64,000 bases of DNA, from contig HG326877.1 in the NCBI GenBank assembly GCA_000470055.1, positions 62,001 to 126,000 of the forward strand, given 5' to 3'. A program made the translations under genes and the position numbers. Below, piece after piece: positions 18,293-27,362 of the stretch. Under the pieces are notes generated by a model, which was not told the origin of the DNA, did not search any database, and saw only the letters and a list, made by a program, of their open reading frames with translations. The stretch is from Campylobacter coli 76339 (GTDB lineage: Bacteria; Campylobacterota; Campylobacteria; Campylobacterales; Campylobacteraceae). Within the stretch, counting starts at the first letter, position 1; every line of letters starts with the position of its first letter.

Positions 18293-18736
18293 ATGTTTGA
18301 TTTTTTATATAATGATATTAGCTATATAGGACTTTTTATCGTGTGCTTTCTCTCAAGCACACTTTTACCCCTTGCAAGCGAAGCCTTTGTTGTAGCTTTT
18401 ATAAAACTTGATTTTAATACTCATTTGGTTTTATTTATAGCTACTTTAGGTAATACCCTAGGAAGCTTAAGCACCTATGCTTTAGCCTATCTTGGTAAAG
18501 AAAAAATTTTAGAAAAGTATTTTTCCAAATCTTTAAAAAAGCTTGATAAATTCAATGCAAATTTTACTAAATTTGGAAGTCTTTATGCTTTTTTAACCTT
18601 CTTGCCCCTAATAGGCGATATCTTTGCCTTAGGCCTTGGTTTTGCAAAATACCCTTTTATCAAAGCTTGTTTTTTCATAAGTCTTGGCAAATTAAGTCGC
18701 TATATTTTTATAATTTTTATCGCTAATTCTTTATAA
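18293..18736 (+). CDS. YqaA/DedA-family (VTT domain) membrane protein
   Basis: 147 residues, four to five hydrophobic segments. The conserved DedA/VTT features are seen: a Glu in LLPLASEAFVVAF near residue 27 and the G-N-T-L-G-S block near 53, followed by LPLIGDIFALGLGFAKYPF near 107 with the family's conserved G-x-x-x-G pattern. DedA-type proteins act in lipid scrambling and membrane homeostasis; YqaA members are shorter and poorly studied. It lies 22 nt after uvrA on the same strand, so likely co-transcribed. Confidence 0.75.
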   Translation: MFDFLYNDISYIGLFIVCFLSSTLLPLASEAFVVAFIKLDFNTHLVLFIATLGNTLGSLSTYALAYLGKEKILEKYFSKSLKKLDKFNANFTKFGSLYAFLTFLPLIGDIFALGLGFAKYPFIKACFFISLGKLSRYIFIIFIANSL

Positions 18737-18799
18737 AAATCATCTATCTTTAAAGTGAATTTTGGGATAATAATTCAAAACCCACTAAGAAAGAAAACC

Positions 18800-21439
18800 A
18801 TGAAAACTTTAACTATCATCGATACTTTTGGCTTCTTTTTTCGTCTTTATTATGCGCTCAAGGGATTTAAAAATTCTCAAGGACAGGCCAGTGGAATGAT
18901 TAGCGGTTTTGCTAATTTTATCTACAGTCTTAAAAACGAATACAAAAGCGATTATATTATTTTTGCATTAGATTCTAAAGGTAAAACATTTCGCAGTGAT
19001 ATTGATCCAAATTATAAAAAAAACCGCACCCCACCCCCACCCGAACTTTTAGAGCAAATTCCAATCTGTATAGAAATGATAGAAAAAATGGGCTTTATGA
19101 GTGCCTCTTGCGAGGGTTATGAAGCAGATGATATCATCGCTTCAGTAGTAAAAACTTGCAAAGATAAAGATATTTTTGTACGCATTATAACACAAGATAA
19201 GGATCTTTATCAGCTTATAAAAGATGGTAAAACAAGCATTTATAGCCCTATTTCAAAAAATGACTATAACGAAGAAGCTTGCTTTGAGAAATACGGTGTA
19301 AAACCTTATCAAATTAAAGATTTTTTAGCCTTATGCGGAGACAGCTCGGACAATATCCCAGGTGTTAAAGGCATAGGAGCAAAAGGTGCTAAAACATTGC
19401 TTGATGAATTTGGGAGTATTGAGGGAATTTATGAAAATTTGACTCTAGTGCGCAATGAAAGAAGTCGCAAATTGCTTCTAGAAGGCAAAGAAAATGCTTT
19501 TCTTAGCAAAAAACTTGCTTCCTTATATGAGGATTTAGAAGTAAGCAACTTATTAGAAAAAGCTGATTTTCCACAAGATGAGCCTCTTTTAAAAGTTCTT
19601 GAAATTTTAGAGCATTATGAGCTAAATGCCTTACTTAAAAAACTTCGCCAAAATCCCGATAATAAAGATAAAAATTTAGGCTTTAAAGCCACTCTTATCC
19701 AAGATGAAAATCAACTCTTTGAAATTTTAAATTCTCTTGATCAAGAAAGTATTATAGCCTTTGATACTGAAACTACAGGTCTTGATGCTAAGGAGGCAAA
19801 AATTGTAGGATTTAGTTTTTGTATGAGTGAAAATGAAGCCTTTTATGTACCTCTTGCTCATAATTATCTAGGTGTAGGTAAGCAAGTATCATTACAAAGT
19901 GCTAAAAAAGCTATAGAGCTTATTTTTAAACATTTTATCATAGGGCATAATCTTAAATACGATTTTAAAATCATAGAAAATAATTTTAAACTCCCTTTGC
20001 CGCAAAAATATGCTGATACTATGATTTTAGCATGGCTTAAAAACCCTTCCTTAAGAGTCAATATGGATGATTTGGCTCTAAGACTTTTTAATTATGAAAC
20101 CTTGCATTTTGAAAGCCTTGTAAAAAAAGGAGAAAATTTTGCAGGCGTAGAGCTTGAAAAAGCTTGCAAATATGCAGCTGAAGATGCTTATATTACTTTA
20201 AGATTTTATCTTTATTTTTTAAAAAATCTTGAACCTCATTTGCTTGATCTTGCAAAAAATTGTGAATTTAATTTTATTAAAATTATTATGATGATGGAAG
20301 AAAATGGTATAAAACTTGACACACATGCTCTTGAAATTCTCATGAAAAAATTTGAATCTGAAATTAAAATTTTAAGCGAAGAAATCTACATTTTATGTGA
20401 GGATAGATTCAATCTTAATTCTCCAAAACAAGTAGGCGATATACTTTTTGACAAACTCAAACTTCCAAGTGGAAAGAAAAGCAAAACAGGGTATTCTACT
20501 GATGAAAAAGTCTTAAATGAACTCCTAGATAAACATCCTGTCGTTTCTAAAATTTTAGATTATAGAGAACTAGCTAAGCTTTATTCGACTTATTGCGAGC
20601 CTTTGTTAAAACTTGCTTTAAAAGATGAGAATTCAAGAATTTATTCAAGCTTTTTACAAACAGGCACTGCCACAGGTCGTCTTTCATCTAAAGATCCCAA
20701 TTTGCAAAATATCCCTGCGCATGGACAATATGCAAAAGATTATAAATCCTGCTTTATAGCCAAAAAAGGGTTTAGCTTTATCAGCCTTGATTATTCTCAA
20801 ATTGAACTTCGAATGTTAGCACACTTTAGCGAAGATGAAAAACTTTTAAATGCTTTTAAAAACGATGAGGATATACATGCAAGAACCGCTATAATGATAT
20901 TTGGCGAGAACAATTACGAAACAAGAAGCATAGCAAAAAGTATTAATTTTGGCTTGATTTATGGTATGGGTTATAAAACCTTAAGCAAAAATCTAAAAAT
21001 TGAAGCCAATTTAGCTAAAACCTATATAGAAAAATATTTTGAAAATTTTACTAGCATTAAAAGTTATTTTGAAAAAGTAAAAAATGAAGCCAAGGCCAAT
21101 GGTTTTATTAGCACCTTAAGTGGACGCAAACGCTATTTTGACTTTGAAAATGCAAAACCTATGCAAGTGGCTATGTACGAAAGAGAAAGTATAAATTCGA
21201 TTTTACAAGGATCGGCTGCAGATATTATAAAATTTGCCATGCTAGAAATCGCTAAAATTTTAGATCAAGACAAAAGACTTATTTTGCAAATTCACGATGA
21301 ACTTATCTTTGAAGTAAAAGATGAATTATGCGAAAATTTTGTGAAAAAAGCTAGTGATATTATGGAAAATATAGTAGAATTAAAAGTTAAGTTAAAAACA
21401 AGCTCAAGTATCGCCAAAAAATGGGGCGATTTAAAATAA
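18800..21439 (+). CDS. polA: DNA polymerase I
   Basis: 879 residues with all three domains. The 5' nuclease domain covers residues 1-290 (TQDKDLYQL near 130; GDSSDNIPGVKGIGAK near 181). The 3'-5' exonuclease domain looks intact: FDTETTGLD near 330 holds the DxE pair and YAAEDAYITL near 457 a later Asp. Polymerase motifs A (SLDYSQIELRMLAH near 660), B (RSIAKSINFGLIYGMG near 710) and C (QIHDELIFE near 830) are present. Start chosen at 18800 over an upstream ATG at 18755, because the extra 15 residues are not family-like. In C. jejuni two accessory genes lie between it and the DedA gene; here they are absent. Confidence 0.96.
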   Translation: MKTLTIIDTFGFFFRLYYALKGFKNSQGQASGMISGFANFIYSLKNEYKSDYIIFALDSKGKTFRSDIDPNYKKNRTPPPPELLEQIPICIEMIEKMGFMSASCEGYEADDIIASVVKTCKDKDIFVRIITQDKDLYQLIKDGKTSIYSPISKNDYNEEACFEKYGVKPYQIKDFLALCGDSSDNIPGVKGIGAKGAKTLLDEFGSIEGIYENLTLVRNERSRKLLLEGKENAFLSKKLASLYEDLEVSNLLEKADFPQDEPLLKVLEILEHYELNALLKKLRQNPDNKDKNLGFKATLIQDENQLFEILNSLDQESIIAFDTETTGLDAKEAKIVGFSFCMSENEAFYVPLAHNYLGVGKQVSLQSAKKAIELIFKHFIIGHNLKYDFKIIENNFKLPLPQKYADTMILAWLKNPSLRVNMDDLALRLFNYETLHFESLVKKGENFAGVELEKACKYAAEDAYITLRFYLYFLKNLEPHLLDLAKNCEFNFIKIIMMMEENGIKLDTHALEILMKKFESEIKILSEEIYILCEDRFNLNSPKQVGDILFDKLKLPSGKKSKTGYSTDEKVLNELLDKHPVVSKILDYRELAKLYSTYCEPLLKLALKDENSRIYSSFLQTGTATGRLSSKDPNLQNIPAHGQYAKDYKSCFIAKKGFSFISLDYSQIELRMLAHFSEDEKLLNAFKNDEDIHARTAIMIFGENNYETRSIAKSINFGLIYGMGYKTLSKNLKIEANLAKTYIEKYFENFTSIKSYFEKVKNEAKANGFISTLSGRKRYFDFENAKPMQVAMYERESINSILQGSAADIIKFAMLEIAKILDQDKRLILQIHDELIFEVKDELCENFVKKASDIMENIVELKVKLKTSSSIAKKWGDLK

Positions 21440-21454
21440 TCAAGGAGTGATTGA

Positions 21455-22231
21455 ATGGATCTTTCAACCATATTAGGAATGGTTCTTGCAGTAACTAGTA
21501 TCTCAGTAGGAGATATACTAGAAGGGGGAAATCCTCTACATGTTATTCACCTTTCTTCTTTTCTAATCGTTATGCCAACAGCAGCATTCTGTGCTATGAC
21601 TGCAACTCATAAAAAAATTGTAAAAGCAGCTTATAAAGAACTTAAAATCGTTTTTAAAGGCTCGGGCGTTAACCTACCCGAAAGAATAGCTCAACTCATA
21701 GAATTCGCAATTGTTGCACGCCGAGATGGACTTCTAGCCTTAGAATCAAGAACAAATGAAATTGAAAATGAGTTTTTAAGAAACGCTATGATGATGCTAG
21801 TGGATGGAAAAAGTTTTGAAGAAATTCACGAAAGTATGGAAATTCAAACTGAACAGCTTGAAGAACATTATAAAGAATGTTCAGAATATTGGATAATCTT
21901 TGGTGAAACTTGTCCTACTATGGGACTTGTTGGAGCAGTGTTTGGTCTGATTTTGGCACTTAAACTTCTAGATAATCCTCAAGCAATGGCAGCAGGTATT
22001 TCAGGTGCCTTTACGGCTACGGTTACAGGTATTTTTGGAGCCTATGCTCTTTTTGCCCCTTGGGGAAGAAAAATGAAAGCAAATGGCATGGATCTTGTAA
22101 AAGAGCAAATTGTTATAACAGAAGCGATCAAAGGGATAGCAGAAGGAGCTAATCCTAGAGATTTAGAAGCAAAACTTTTTAACTTTTTAAGTCACGATGA
22201 TCCAAGAATTTCGCAATTTGACAAAGGTTAA
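21455..22231 (+). CDS. motA: Flagellar motor stator protein MotA
   Basis: 258 residues with four membrane helices (about residues 3-18, 30-48, 146-168, 179-200) and a large cytoplasmic loop between helices 2 and 3 that touches FliG. The conserved Pro/Gly-rich helix 3-4 region reads GETCPTMGLVGAVFGLILAL and GAFTATVTGIFGAYALFAPWG. Five MotA form a ring around two MotB to conduct protons and turn the rotor. AAGGAG site upstream; motB follows after 2 nt. No dedicated promoter is visible after polA, 15 nt upstream. Confidence 0.96.
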   Translation: MDLSTILGMVLAVTSISVGDILEGGNPLHVIHLSSFLIVMPTAAFCAMTATHKKIVKAAYKELKIVFKGSGVNLPERIAQLIEFAIVARRDGLLALESRTNEIENEFLRNAMMMLVDGKSFEEIHESMEIQTEQLEEHYKECSEYWIIFGETCPTMGLVGAVFGLILALKLLDNPQAMAAGISGAFTATVTGIFGAYALFAPWGRKMKANGMDLVKEQIVITEAIKGIAEGANPRDLEAKLFNFLSHDDPRISQFDKG

Positions 22232-22233
22232 TC

Positions 22234-22962
22234 ATGGCTAAAAAACATAAATGTCCTGAATGTCCCGCTGGTGAAAAATGGGCTGTACCTTATGCAGACT
22301 TTCTCAGTTTGCTTTTGGCACTTTTTATCGCTCTTTGGGCGATATCTAAAACCAATCCCGCTAAAGTAGAGGCGTTAAAAACTGAATTTGTAAAAATCTT
22401 TGACTACACTGCAACCCAAACCGTACAACAAGAAATGCAAGATACTTATAAATACAAGGGTTCTCAAGAAGAAAAAGATGAATTAAACAAGCTTAAACAA
22501 ATGGCTGCAAATCAGCAAGAAATTATCAAAAAACTTCAAGCCGCCCTTGATCAATCTGAAAATCAAGAAATACTCAATCTACCTTCTAAGGTAGAATTTG
22601 AAAGAGGAAGTGCGCAAATAGTATCTGTAGATGTTCAAGATTATCTCAAGCGCACTGCTCAGCTTATTTCATATCTGCCTCCTCAAATAGAAATTGAAAT
22701 CAGAGGCTATACTGACAATAGTGACTCAGCTTTAAGAAGTTATGATCTAGGCTATGCAAGAGCAGAAAATGTTTTAAAATACCTTATAGAAGGCGGAGTT
22801 AGTACTAAAAATATAAACCTTAAAAGCTACGGACTAAATAATCCTATCAATGGAAATCCACAAGCTTTAGAAAACAATAGAGTGCAAATTTATTTTAAAG
22901 TAGATATTAAAGATAATGATGCAAAAAAATCAGTTCTTGATCTTATAGAAAAAAGCAAATAA
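22234..22962 (+). CDS. motB: Flagellar motor stator protein MotB
   Basis: 242 residues: one membrane helix at about 19-40, with the proton-carrying Asp in VPYADFLSLLLALFIALWA (Asp near residue 22), a periplasmic linker of charged coiled sequence (about 60-108), and a C-terminal OmpA-like peptidoglycan-binding domain (EIRGYTDNSDSALRSYDLGYARAENV near 160). N-terminal HKCPECP is the usual Campylobacter form. Shares a transcript with motA, with 2 nt between them. The stop codon is inside a hairpin that also covers the convergent flhB stop. Confidence 0.96.
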   Translation: MAKKHKCPECPAGEKWAVPYADFLSLLLALFIALWAISKTNPAKVEALKTEFVKIFDYTATQTVQQEMQDTYKYKGSQEEKDELNKLKQMAANQQEIIKKLQAALDQSENQEILNLPSKVEFERGSAQIVSVDVQDYLKRTAQLISYLPPQIEIEIRGYTDNSDSALRSYDLGYARAENVLKYLIEGGVSTKNINLKSYGLNNPINGNPQALENNRVQIYFKVDIKDNDAKKSVLDLIEKSK

Positions 22963-22977
22963 TTTTATTATTTGCTT
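22953..22977. terminator. Shared hairpin between convergent motB and flhB
   Basis: Perfect 10-bp inverted repeat (aagcaaataa / ttatttgctt), 5-nt loop, spanning both stop codons. Flanked on the plus side by aattattttt and on the minus side by ttctat, so it may serve both genes. Confidence 0.65.
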
Positions 22978-24064
22978 AATTATTTTTCTTAACTTGTCCT
23001 GCTAAACGACTTTTATTGTTAGTATTGTAAACAAATCCAAGCACCTCTGCTACCGCTTTAAACATTTCCCTAGGGATAAGATCATTGATATCACAAGCCT
23101 TATAAAGCTCTCTTGCTAGAGGTGGATTTTCATAAACAACGACATTATTATCATAAGCAACTTGTTTTATACGAAGTGCCAAAAAATCCACCCCTTTAGC
23201 CACAACTCTAGGAGCTTGTTCCTTTGTCGTATCATAACGAATCGCTACAGCATAATGCGTCGGGTTTGTAATAACCACATCCGCCCCTGCAACATCTTGA
23301 ACCATGCGGCGGCGCGCTGCTTCCATTTGCAAGCGACGAATTCTCCCTTTTACCTGAGGATCTCCCTCCATTTGCTTGTATTCATCTTTAATTTCTTGCT
23401 TACTCATTCGCAAGCCTTTAAAATACTGAAAACGCACCAAAAAAATATCCAAAACAGCAATCACTAAAAATGCTATAATTACAATAGCTGCCAAAATAAT
23501 AGCCCTATCCCTAAGCCAAATGAGCTGTCCAACGATATTATAACGCTCAACCAATGGTAATTCTTGCATAAATTTCAAAAGTACTATAAAAGCTACAGTA
23601 AATACCACTCCTACCTTAAGTACAATCTTAACACTCTCAACAAGTTTTTTTAAAGAAAATAAATTTTTCAATCCTTTCAATGGATTGATTTTTCCTAAAT
23701 TAGGCATTATAGGTTTAGTCGTAAAAATAAAACCAAATTGCATAACATTACCTAAAATACCTGCAATCATAATACTTAAAACTATAGGTGCTAATAAAAT
23801 CAAAACTTCAAAAATACTTTTTATCATGATAGCTTGGATGATACGCAAATCAAATTCAACACCGATAAAACTTTGGTAATATCTATATAAATTAGTAATT
23901 CTTTCACCAATAAAACCCATCATAAACAGTGTAATCACAAAACCAACTATCAAGGTAACAATAGCTGCTGCGTCTTGGGATTTAGGGACATTGCCTTCTT
24001 TTCTTGCGTCTTCTATTTTCTTGGACGTGGGTTCTTCAGTTTTTTCTTGATCTTCGCCTGCCAT
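22976..24064 (-). CDS. flhB: Flagellar type III secretion switch protein FlhB
   Basis: 362 residues: four membrane helices in the first 210, then the cytoplasmic FlhBC domain. The self-cleavage site NPTH lies in VVITNPTHYAVAIRYD near residue 265, where cleavage after Asn switches export from rod/hook to filament subunits. N-terminal EKTEEPTSKKIEDARKEGNV is the family hallmark. In Campylobacter FlhB also feeds the signal controlling sigma-54 flagellar genes. Start 24064 fits the conserved N terminus. Single gene, convergent with motAB. Confidence 0.97.
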   Translation of the reverse strand: MAGEDQEKTEEPTSKKIEDARKEGNVPKSQDAAAIVTLIVGFVITLFMMGFIGERITNLYRYYQSFIGVEFDLRIIQAIMIKSIFEVLILLAPIVLSIMIAGILGNVMQFGFIFTTKPIMPNLGKINPLKGLKNLFSLKKLVESVKIVLKVGVVFTVAFIVLLKFMQELPLVERYNIVGQLIWLRDRAIILAAIVIIAFLVIAVLDIFLVRFQYFKGLRMSKQEIKDEYKQMEGDPQVKGRIRRLQMEAARRRMVQDVAGADVVITNPTHYAVAIRYDTTKEQAPRVVAKGVDFLALRIKQVAYDNNVVVYENPPLARELYKACDINDLIPREMFKAVAEVLGFVYNTNNKSRLAGQVKKNN

Positions 24065-24162
24065 AACTAGCCTAAATTTAAGTCTGTAAAATTAGATAAA
24101 ATTATATAGAAAAATAATGAATTTTAATTAAAATTAAGAGAAGAAATTTTATCGAGAGAGAA

Positions 24163-24180
24163 AGCCCTTTTTAAAGGGCT
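24163..24180 (-). terminator. Terminator after ahpC
   Basis: 8-bp inverted repeat (agcccttt / aaagggct) just 5 nt beyond the ahpC stop, read on the minus strand; the loop is small and the following flank is ttctctctcg, so termination strength is uncertain. Confidence 0.55.
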
Positions 24181-24185
24181 TGTAA

Positions 24186-24782
24186 TTATAGTTTACCTTC
24201 GTTTTGATCAAGATACTCAGCAACACCTTTAGGGTTAGCTTTCATACCCGCATCACCTTTATTCCAACCTGCAGGGCAAACTTCACCGTGCTCATTGGTG
24301 AAAAGCATAGTATCTACCATTCTGATCATTTCATCAATATTTCTTCCAAGTGGTAAGTCATTAACAACCGCATGACGAACTGTTCCATCTGCATCAAGCA
24401 AGAAAGAACCACGAAGAGCAACTGCTTCTGCATAAAGTACATCAAAATTTCTAGCAATTTGTTTAGTTAAATCTGCAACAAGTGGGAATTTAACTTGACC
24501 GATACCTCCTTGATTTACTGGAGTGTTTTTCCATGCAAAGTGTGAAAATTCATTATCACCTGAAATTCCAATCACTTCAATACCGCGGTTTTTAAATTCT
24601 TGATATCTTTTATCAAAAGCGATTATTTCTGAAGGACAAACAAAAGTAAAATCTTTTGGATAGAAAAATACTACTGCACCTTTTGGTCCTATATTTTTAT
24701 AAAGATTAAAATCTTCAACGATTTCATTGTTTCCTAATACTGCTGGAGCAGTAAAATCTAAAGCTTTTTTTGTAACTATCAT
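24186..24782 (-). CDS. ahpC: Alkyl hydroperoxide reductase AhpC (2-Cys peroxiredoxin)
   Basis: 198 residues. The peroxidatic Cys is in KDFTFVCPSEI near residue 49 and the resolving Cys in GEVCPAGW near 170, the standard 2-Cys Prx layout. It reduces organic hydroperoxides, hydrogen peroxide and peroxynitrite. No AhpF is adjacent, as normal for Campylobacter, so another reductant (thioredoxin) recharges it. In C. jejuni the gene is iron-repressed and under PerR; perR itself is encoded at 32.7 kb in this window. A TATAAT box lies 38 nt upstream. Confidence 0.97.
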   Translation of the reverse strand: MIVTKKALDFTAPAVLGNNEIVEDFNLYKNIGPKGAVVFFYPKDFTFVCPSEIIAFDKRYQEFKNRGIEVIGISGDNEFSHFAWKNTPVNQGGIGQVKFPLVADLTKQIARNFDVLYAEAVALRGSFLLDADGTVRHAVVNDLPLGRNIDEMIRMVDTMLFTNEHGEVCPAGWNKGDAGMKANPKGVAEYLDQNEGKL

Positions 24783-24819
24783 ATTTTTCTCCTAATTAAT
24801 AAATTTTATTGATAGCGAA

Positions 24820-24825
24820 ATTATA
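24820..24825 (-). promoter_or_regulatory. -10 box for ahpC
   Basis: cgaTATAATttcgc on the minus strand, a perfect -10 box 38 nt upstream of the ahpC ATG, leaving room for a leader of roughly 30 nt. Confidence 0.6.
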
Positions 24826-24905
24826 TCGTTTAAATCCTTTAAAGATTTTTAAATGATAATAAATTCTTTAAAATATTTTTTATACCAAAACATTTAAACA
24901 ATAAA

Positions 24906-24955
24906 TGATAATCAAAATCTAAAAATTATCAAATATGCCTATTTTTTGATTATCA
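24906..24955. promoter_or_regulatory. Paired inverted GATAATCAAAA motifs, possible Fur/PerR operator region
   Basis: TGATAATCAAAA at 24906-24917 recurs exactly inverted as TTTTGATTATCA at 24944-24955, in the divergent ahpC/fdxA spacer. GATAAT elements are the core of Fur-type boxes, and in C. jejuni ahpC and fdxA respond to iron. Which gene and which regulator each half serves is inference. Confidence 0.45.
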
Positions 24956-25042
24956 AAATTATAGTTTTTTTAAGAATACTTAGATAAAATGCTTACTTGA
25001 AATAAAAAAATAAATTTCATAAAATAATCTTAAGGAGATAAA

Positions 25043-25327
25043 ATGGCTGTAAAAATTACAGATAGCTGTATTGCTTGTGGTTCTTGCATCGATGAGTGTC
25101 CAGTTAGTGCAATCGTTGATGATGCAAACAATCCAGAGGGCGAAGATAGATATTATGTCTATGCAGATAAATGTGTTGAATGTGTAGGACACAATGATCA
25201 ACCAGCCTGTGCGAGCGCATGCCCAACCGATGGCTGTATAGTATGGAGCGGAATTGCTTCAGGACAACCAAGTCGCGACAATATCGGTAGCGATATGAGA
25301 GATGGAACTATCCCAGTTTTTGCATAA
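25043..25327 (+). CDS. fdxA: Ferredoxin FdxA, 2[4Fe-4S] type
   Basis: 94 residues with CIACGSCIDECP near residue 10, and CVECVGHNDQPACASACP near 42, both clusters with Cys spacing of bacterial [4Fe-4S] ferredoxins; C-terminal tail after residue 70 is longer than in clostridial types. Divergent from ahpC. AAGGAG site upstream. In C. jejuni fdxA is induced by iron and needed for aerotolerance (established for that species). Followed by a good terminator. Confidence 0.93.
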   Translation: MAVKITDSCIACGSCIDECPVSAIVDDANNPEGEDRYYVYADKCVECVGHNDQPACASACPTDGCIVWSGIASGQPSRDNIGSDMRDGTIPVFA

Positions 25328-25335
25328 TTCCACAA

Positions 25336-25365
25336 AGACTAGCAAACAAGCTAGTCTCTTTTTAA
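25336..25365 (+). terminator. Rho-independent terminator after fdxA
   Basis: 8-bp stem (agactagc / gctagtct), 6-nt loop, followed by ctttttaacttttttt, starting 9 nt beyond the fdxA stop. Clear classic terminator. Confidence 0.8.
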
Positions 25366-25386
25366 CTTTTTTTAAACAAATTCAAG

Positions 25387-25392
25387 TATAAT
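25387..25392 (+). promoter_or_regulatory. -10 box for the ndk operon
   Basis: aagTATAATttt, perfect -10 element 36 nt upstream of the ndk ATG, directly after the fdxA terminator. Confidence 0.6.
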
Positions 25393-25427
25393 TTTAAGCT
25401 TTATAAAAACCAAGGAGTATAATCAAA

Positions 25428-25841
25428 ATGGAAAAAACCCTGTCGATTATCAAACCTGATGCCGTAAAAAAAGGTGTTATAGGTAAAATATTAGATCGTT
25501 TCGAAAGCAATGGATTAAGAATTGCAGCTATGAAAAAAGTTCAACTTAGCAAAGAGCAAGCTGAAGCTTTTTATGCCGTTCATAAAGAAAGACCTTTTTT
25601 TAAAGATTTAGTTGAATTTATGATCAGCGGTCCTGTTGTAGTTTCTGTTTTAGAAGGCGAAGGTGCTGTTCTTAAAAATAGAGATTTAATGGGAGCTACA
25701 AACCCAAAAGAAGCGAAACCTGGTACAATTAGAGCTGATTTTGCTGAAAGTATTGATGCAAACGCTGTTCACGGAAGTGATAGCTTGGAAAATGCAAAAA
25801 TTGAAATTGAATTTTTCTTTAAATCTAACGAAATTTGCTAA
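25428..25841 (+). CDS. ndk: Nucleoside diphosphate kinase
   Basis: 137 residues; transfers the gamma phosphate from ATP to nucleoside diphosphates via a phospho-His. The N-terminal [14 protein letters not shown] is typical, the catalytic His is in NAVHGSDS near residue 116, and [17 protein letters not shown] near 57 is conserved. AAGGAG site 6-10 nt before ATG. First gene of a run with the YceD-like gene, rpmF, plsX and fabH; its TAA shares its last base with the next ATG. Confidence 0.96.
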   Translation: MEKTLSIIKPDAVKKGVIGKILDRFESNGLRIAAMKKVQLSKEQAEAFYAVHKERPFFKDLVEFMISGPVVVSVLEGEGAVLKNRDLMGATNPKEAKPGTIRADFAESIDANAVHGSDSLENAKIEIEFFFKSNEIC

Positions 25842-26200
25842 TGAAAATAGCCTTTTCTAGGATTAACAATACTAATTATCCCTTTAAGCTCAATCTTGAA
25901 AATGTTGTTTTTGAAGGAAATTTAGTAAAAGTAAATCCTAAACTTGTTAAAATAAAAGCCACAATGCAAGGTTTTGTTTATAGACCTTGTGATAGCTGTG
26001 GTGAAGAACTTGAACTTGAAATAAAAGAAGACTTAGATCTTTTTGCAAGTGATGGTATTTTTAAAGATAATACAAATGAATTAAGCAATACCATTGAATT
26101 TTTTGATGGTCACATTGATTTAATAGAAGTTGCAGTTAGTGAGCTTGAAGCTTATTTGAGTGATTATTTTTATTGTAATAATTGCAAAAATAAAAGCTAA
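25841..26200 (+). CDS. YceD/DUF177-like protein
   Basis: 119 residues. A CxxC pair ([21 protein letters not shown] near residue 46) followed by an acidic segment and a second C-N-N-C pair at the C terminus are the DUF177/YceD pattern; in other bacteria YceD affects 23S rRNA accumulation and usually sits just before rpmF, as it does here. Start at 25841 uses the ATG coupled to the ndk stop (TAATG); a TTG six bases earlier is unnecessary. Confidence 0.75.
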   Translation: MKIAFSRINNTNYPFKLNLENVVFEGNLVKVNPKLVKIKATMQGFVYRPCDSCGEELELEIKEDLDLFASDGIFKDNTNELSNTIEFFDGHIDLIEVAVSELEAYLSDYFYCNNCKNKS

Positions 26201-26223
26201 CAAATTTTAAAAAAGGAGATAAA

Positions 26224-26370
26224 ATGGCAGTACCTAAGAGAAGAGTGAGTAAAACTCGTGCAGCAAAACGCAGAACTCACTATAAAGTAAGTCTTCCTAT
26301 GCCTATAAAAGACAAAGATGGAAGCTACAAAATGCCTCATCGTGCAAATCCAAATACCAAGGAATACTAA
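26224..26370 (+). CDS. rpmF: 50S ribosomal protein L32
   Basis: 48 residues, too short for routine ORF cut-offs. Begins [20 protein letters not shown], the L32 signature, with the C-terminal [19 protein letters not shown] segment. The Cys pairs of zinc-type L32 are absent, so this is a zinc-free form. AAGGAG site 6 nt upstream. Lies between the YceD-like gene and plsX, the usual conserved order linking ribosome and lipid synthesis. Confidence 0.96.
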   Translation: MAVPKRRVSKTRAAKRRTHYKVSLPMPIKDKDGSYKMPHRANPNTKEY

Positions 26371-26375
26371 AATCA

Positions 26376-27362
26376 ATGATTAACATTGCTATAGATGCAA
26401 TGGGTGGAGATTTTGGAGAAAAGCCCATTATAGAAGGCGTTATCGAGGCTTTAAAAGAAAAGCCTTTTAATGCTATCTTGGTGGGAAATCCTCAAGTTTT
26501 AAAACCTCTAATACCTAAAAATTTAGAACAATATATCCAATATGAAAACGCCAACGAAGTTTTTTCAATGGATGAAAACGCAACAGACGCCTTAAAAAGA
26601 AAAGAAACTACAATTTATAAAACTATCGAACTTGTTAAAAATGGAAAAGCAAAAGCCGCTGTTTCAGCAGGACATAGTGGTGCAAGTATGTCTTTAGCAA
26701 CCCTAAGATTAGGTAGGCTTAAAGGAATATCGCGACCTGCAATTGCAACCTTAATGCCAAATACTGTAAGTAAAACTTTATTTTTGGATGTAGGTGCAAA
26801 TACAGATTGCAAAGCTGAAAATTTATTTCAATTTGCCATAATGGGCGATGCTTATGCAAAAGAAATTATGAAAATTTCAAAACCTCGCTTGGCTTTATTG
26901 TCCAACGGTGAAGAAGAATGCAAAGGTAATGAGCTTACAAAAGAGGCTCATCAGCTTATGAAACAAATCCCTAGTTTTGTTGGAAATGCTGAAGGTAGAG
27001 ATATCTTCAATGGTGAAGTCGATATCTTGGTTTGTGATGGATTTGATGGAAATGTAATCCTAAAAGCCTGCGAGGGAGTGGCTACAGCAATTATTCAAAT
27101 TTTAAAAAATGAAATCAAACAATCTTTAGTATCAAAAATAGGCGCATTGCTAATGAAACCTTCATTTAAAAGACTTAAAAAACACATTGATTGGCAAGAG
27201 TATGGTGGTGCTCCACTACTTGGTGTTAATGGCTGTGTTATCATAAGTCATGGAAAAAGTGATGCTAGAGCAATCAAAAATGCTATTTTTCAAGCTATTA
27301 ACTTTAGTGAATCAAATATTAATCAAACCATAGAAAAGGAGCTTGAGAAATACAATGCCTAA
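26376..27362 (+). CDS. plsX: Phosphate acyltransferase PlsX
   Basis: 328 residues. Makes acyl phosphate from acyl-ACP, the substrate for PlsY encoded at 3.8 kb. N-terminal [14 protein letters not shown] is the family signature, with SAGHSGA near residue 94, DVGANTDCK near 138 and [14 protein letters not shown] near 219. Starts 6 nt after rpmF; overlaps fabH by 8 nt. Confidence 0.96.
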   Translation: MINIAIDAMGGDFGEKPIIEGVIEALKEKPFNAILVGNPQVLKPLIPKNLEQYIQYENANEVFSMDENATDALKRKETTIYKTIELVKNGKAKAAVSAGHSGASMSLATLRLGRLKGISRPAIATLMPNTVSKTLFLDVGANTDCKAENLFQFAIMGDAYAKEIMKISKPRLALLSNGEEECKGNELTKEAHQLMKQIPSFVGNAEGRDIFNGEVDILVCDGFDGNVILKACEGVATAIIQILKNEIKQSLVSKIGALLMKPSFKRLKKHIDWQEYGGAPLLGVNGCVIISHGKSDARAIKNAIFQAINFSESNINQTIEKELEKYNA

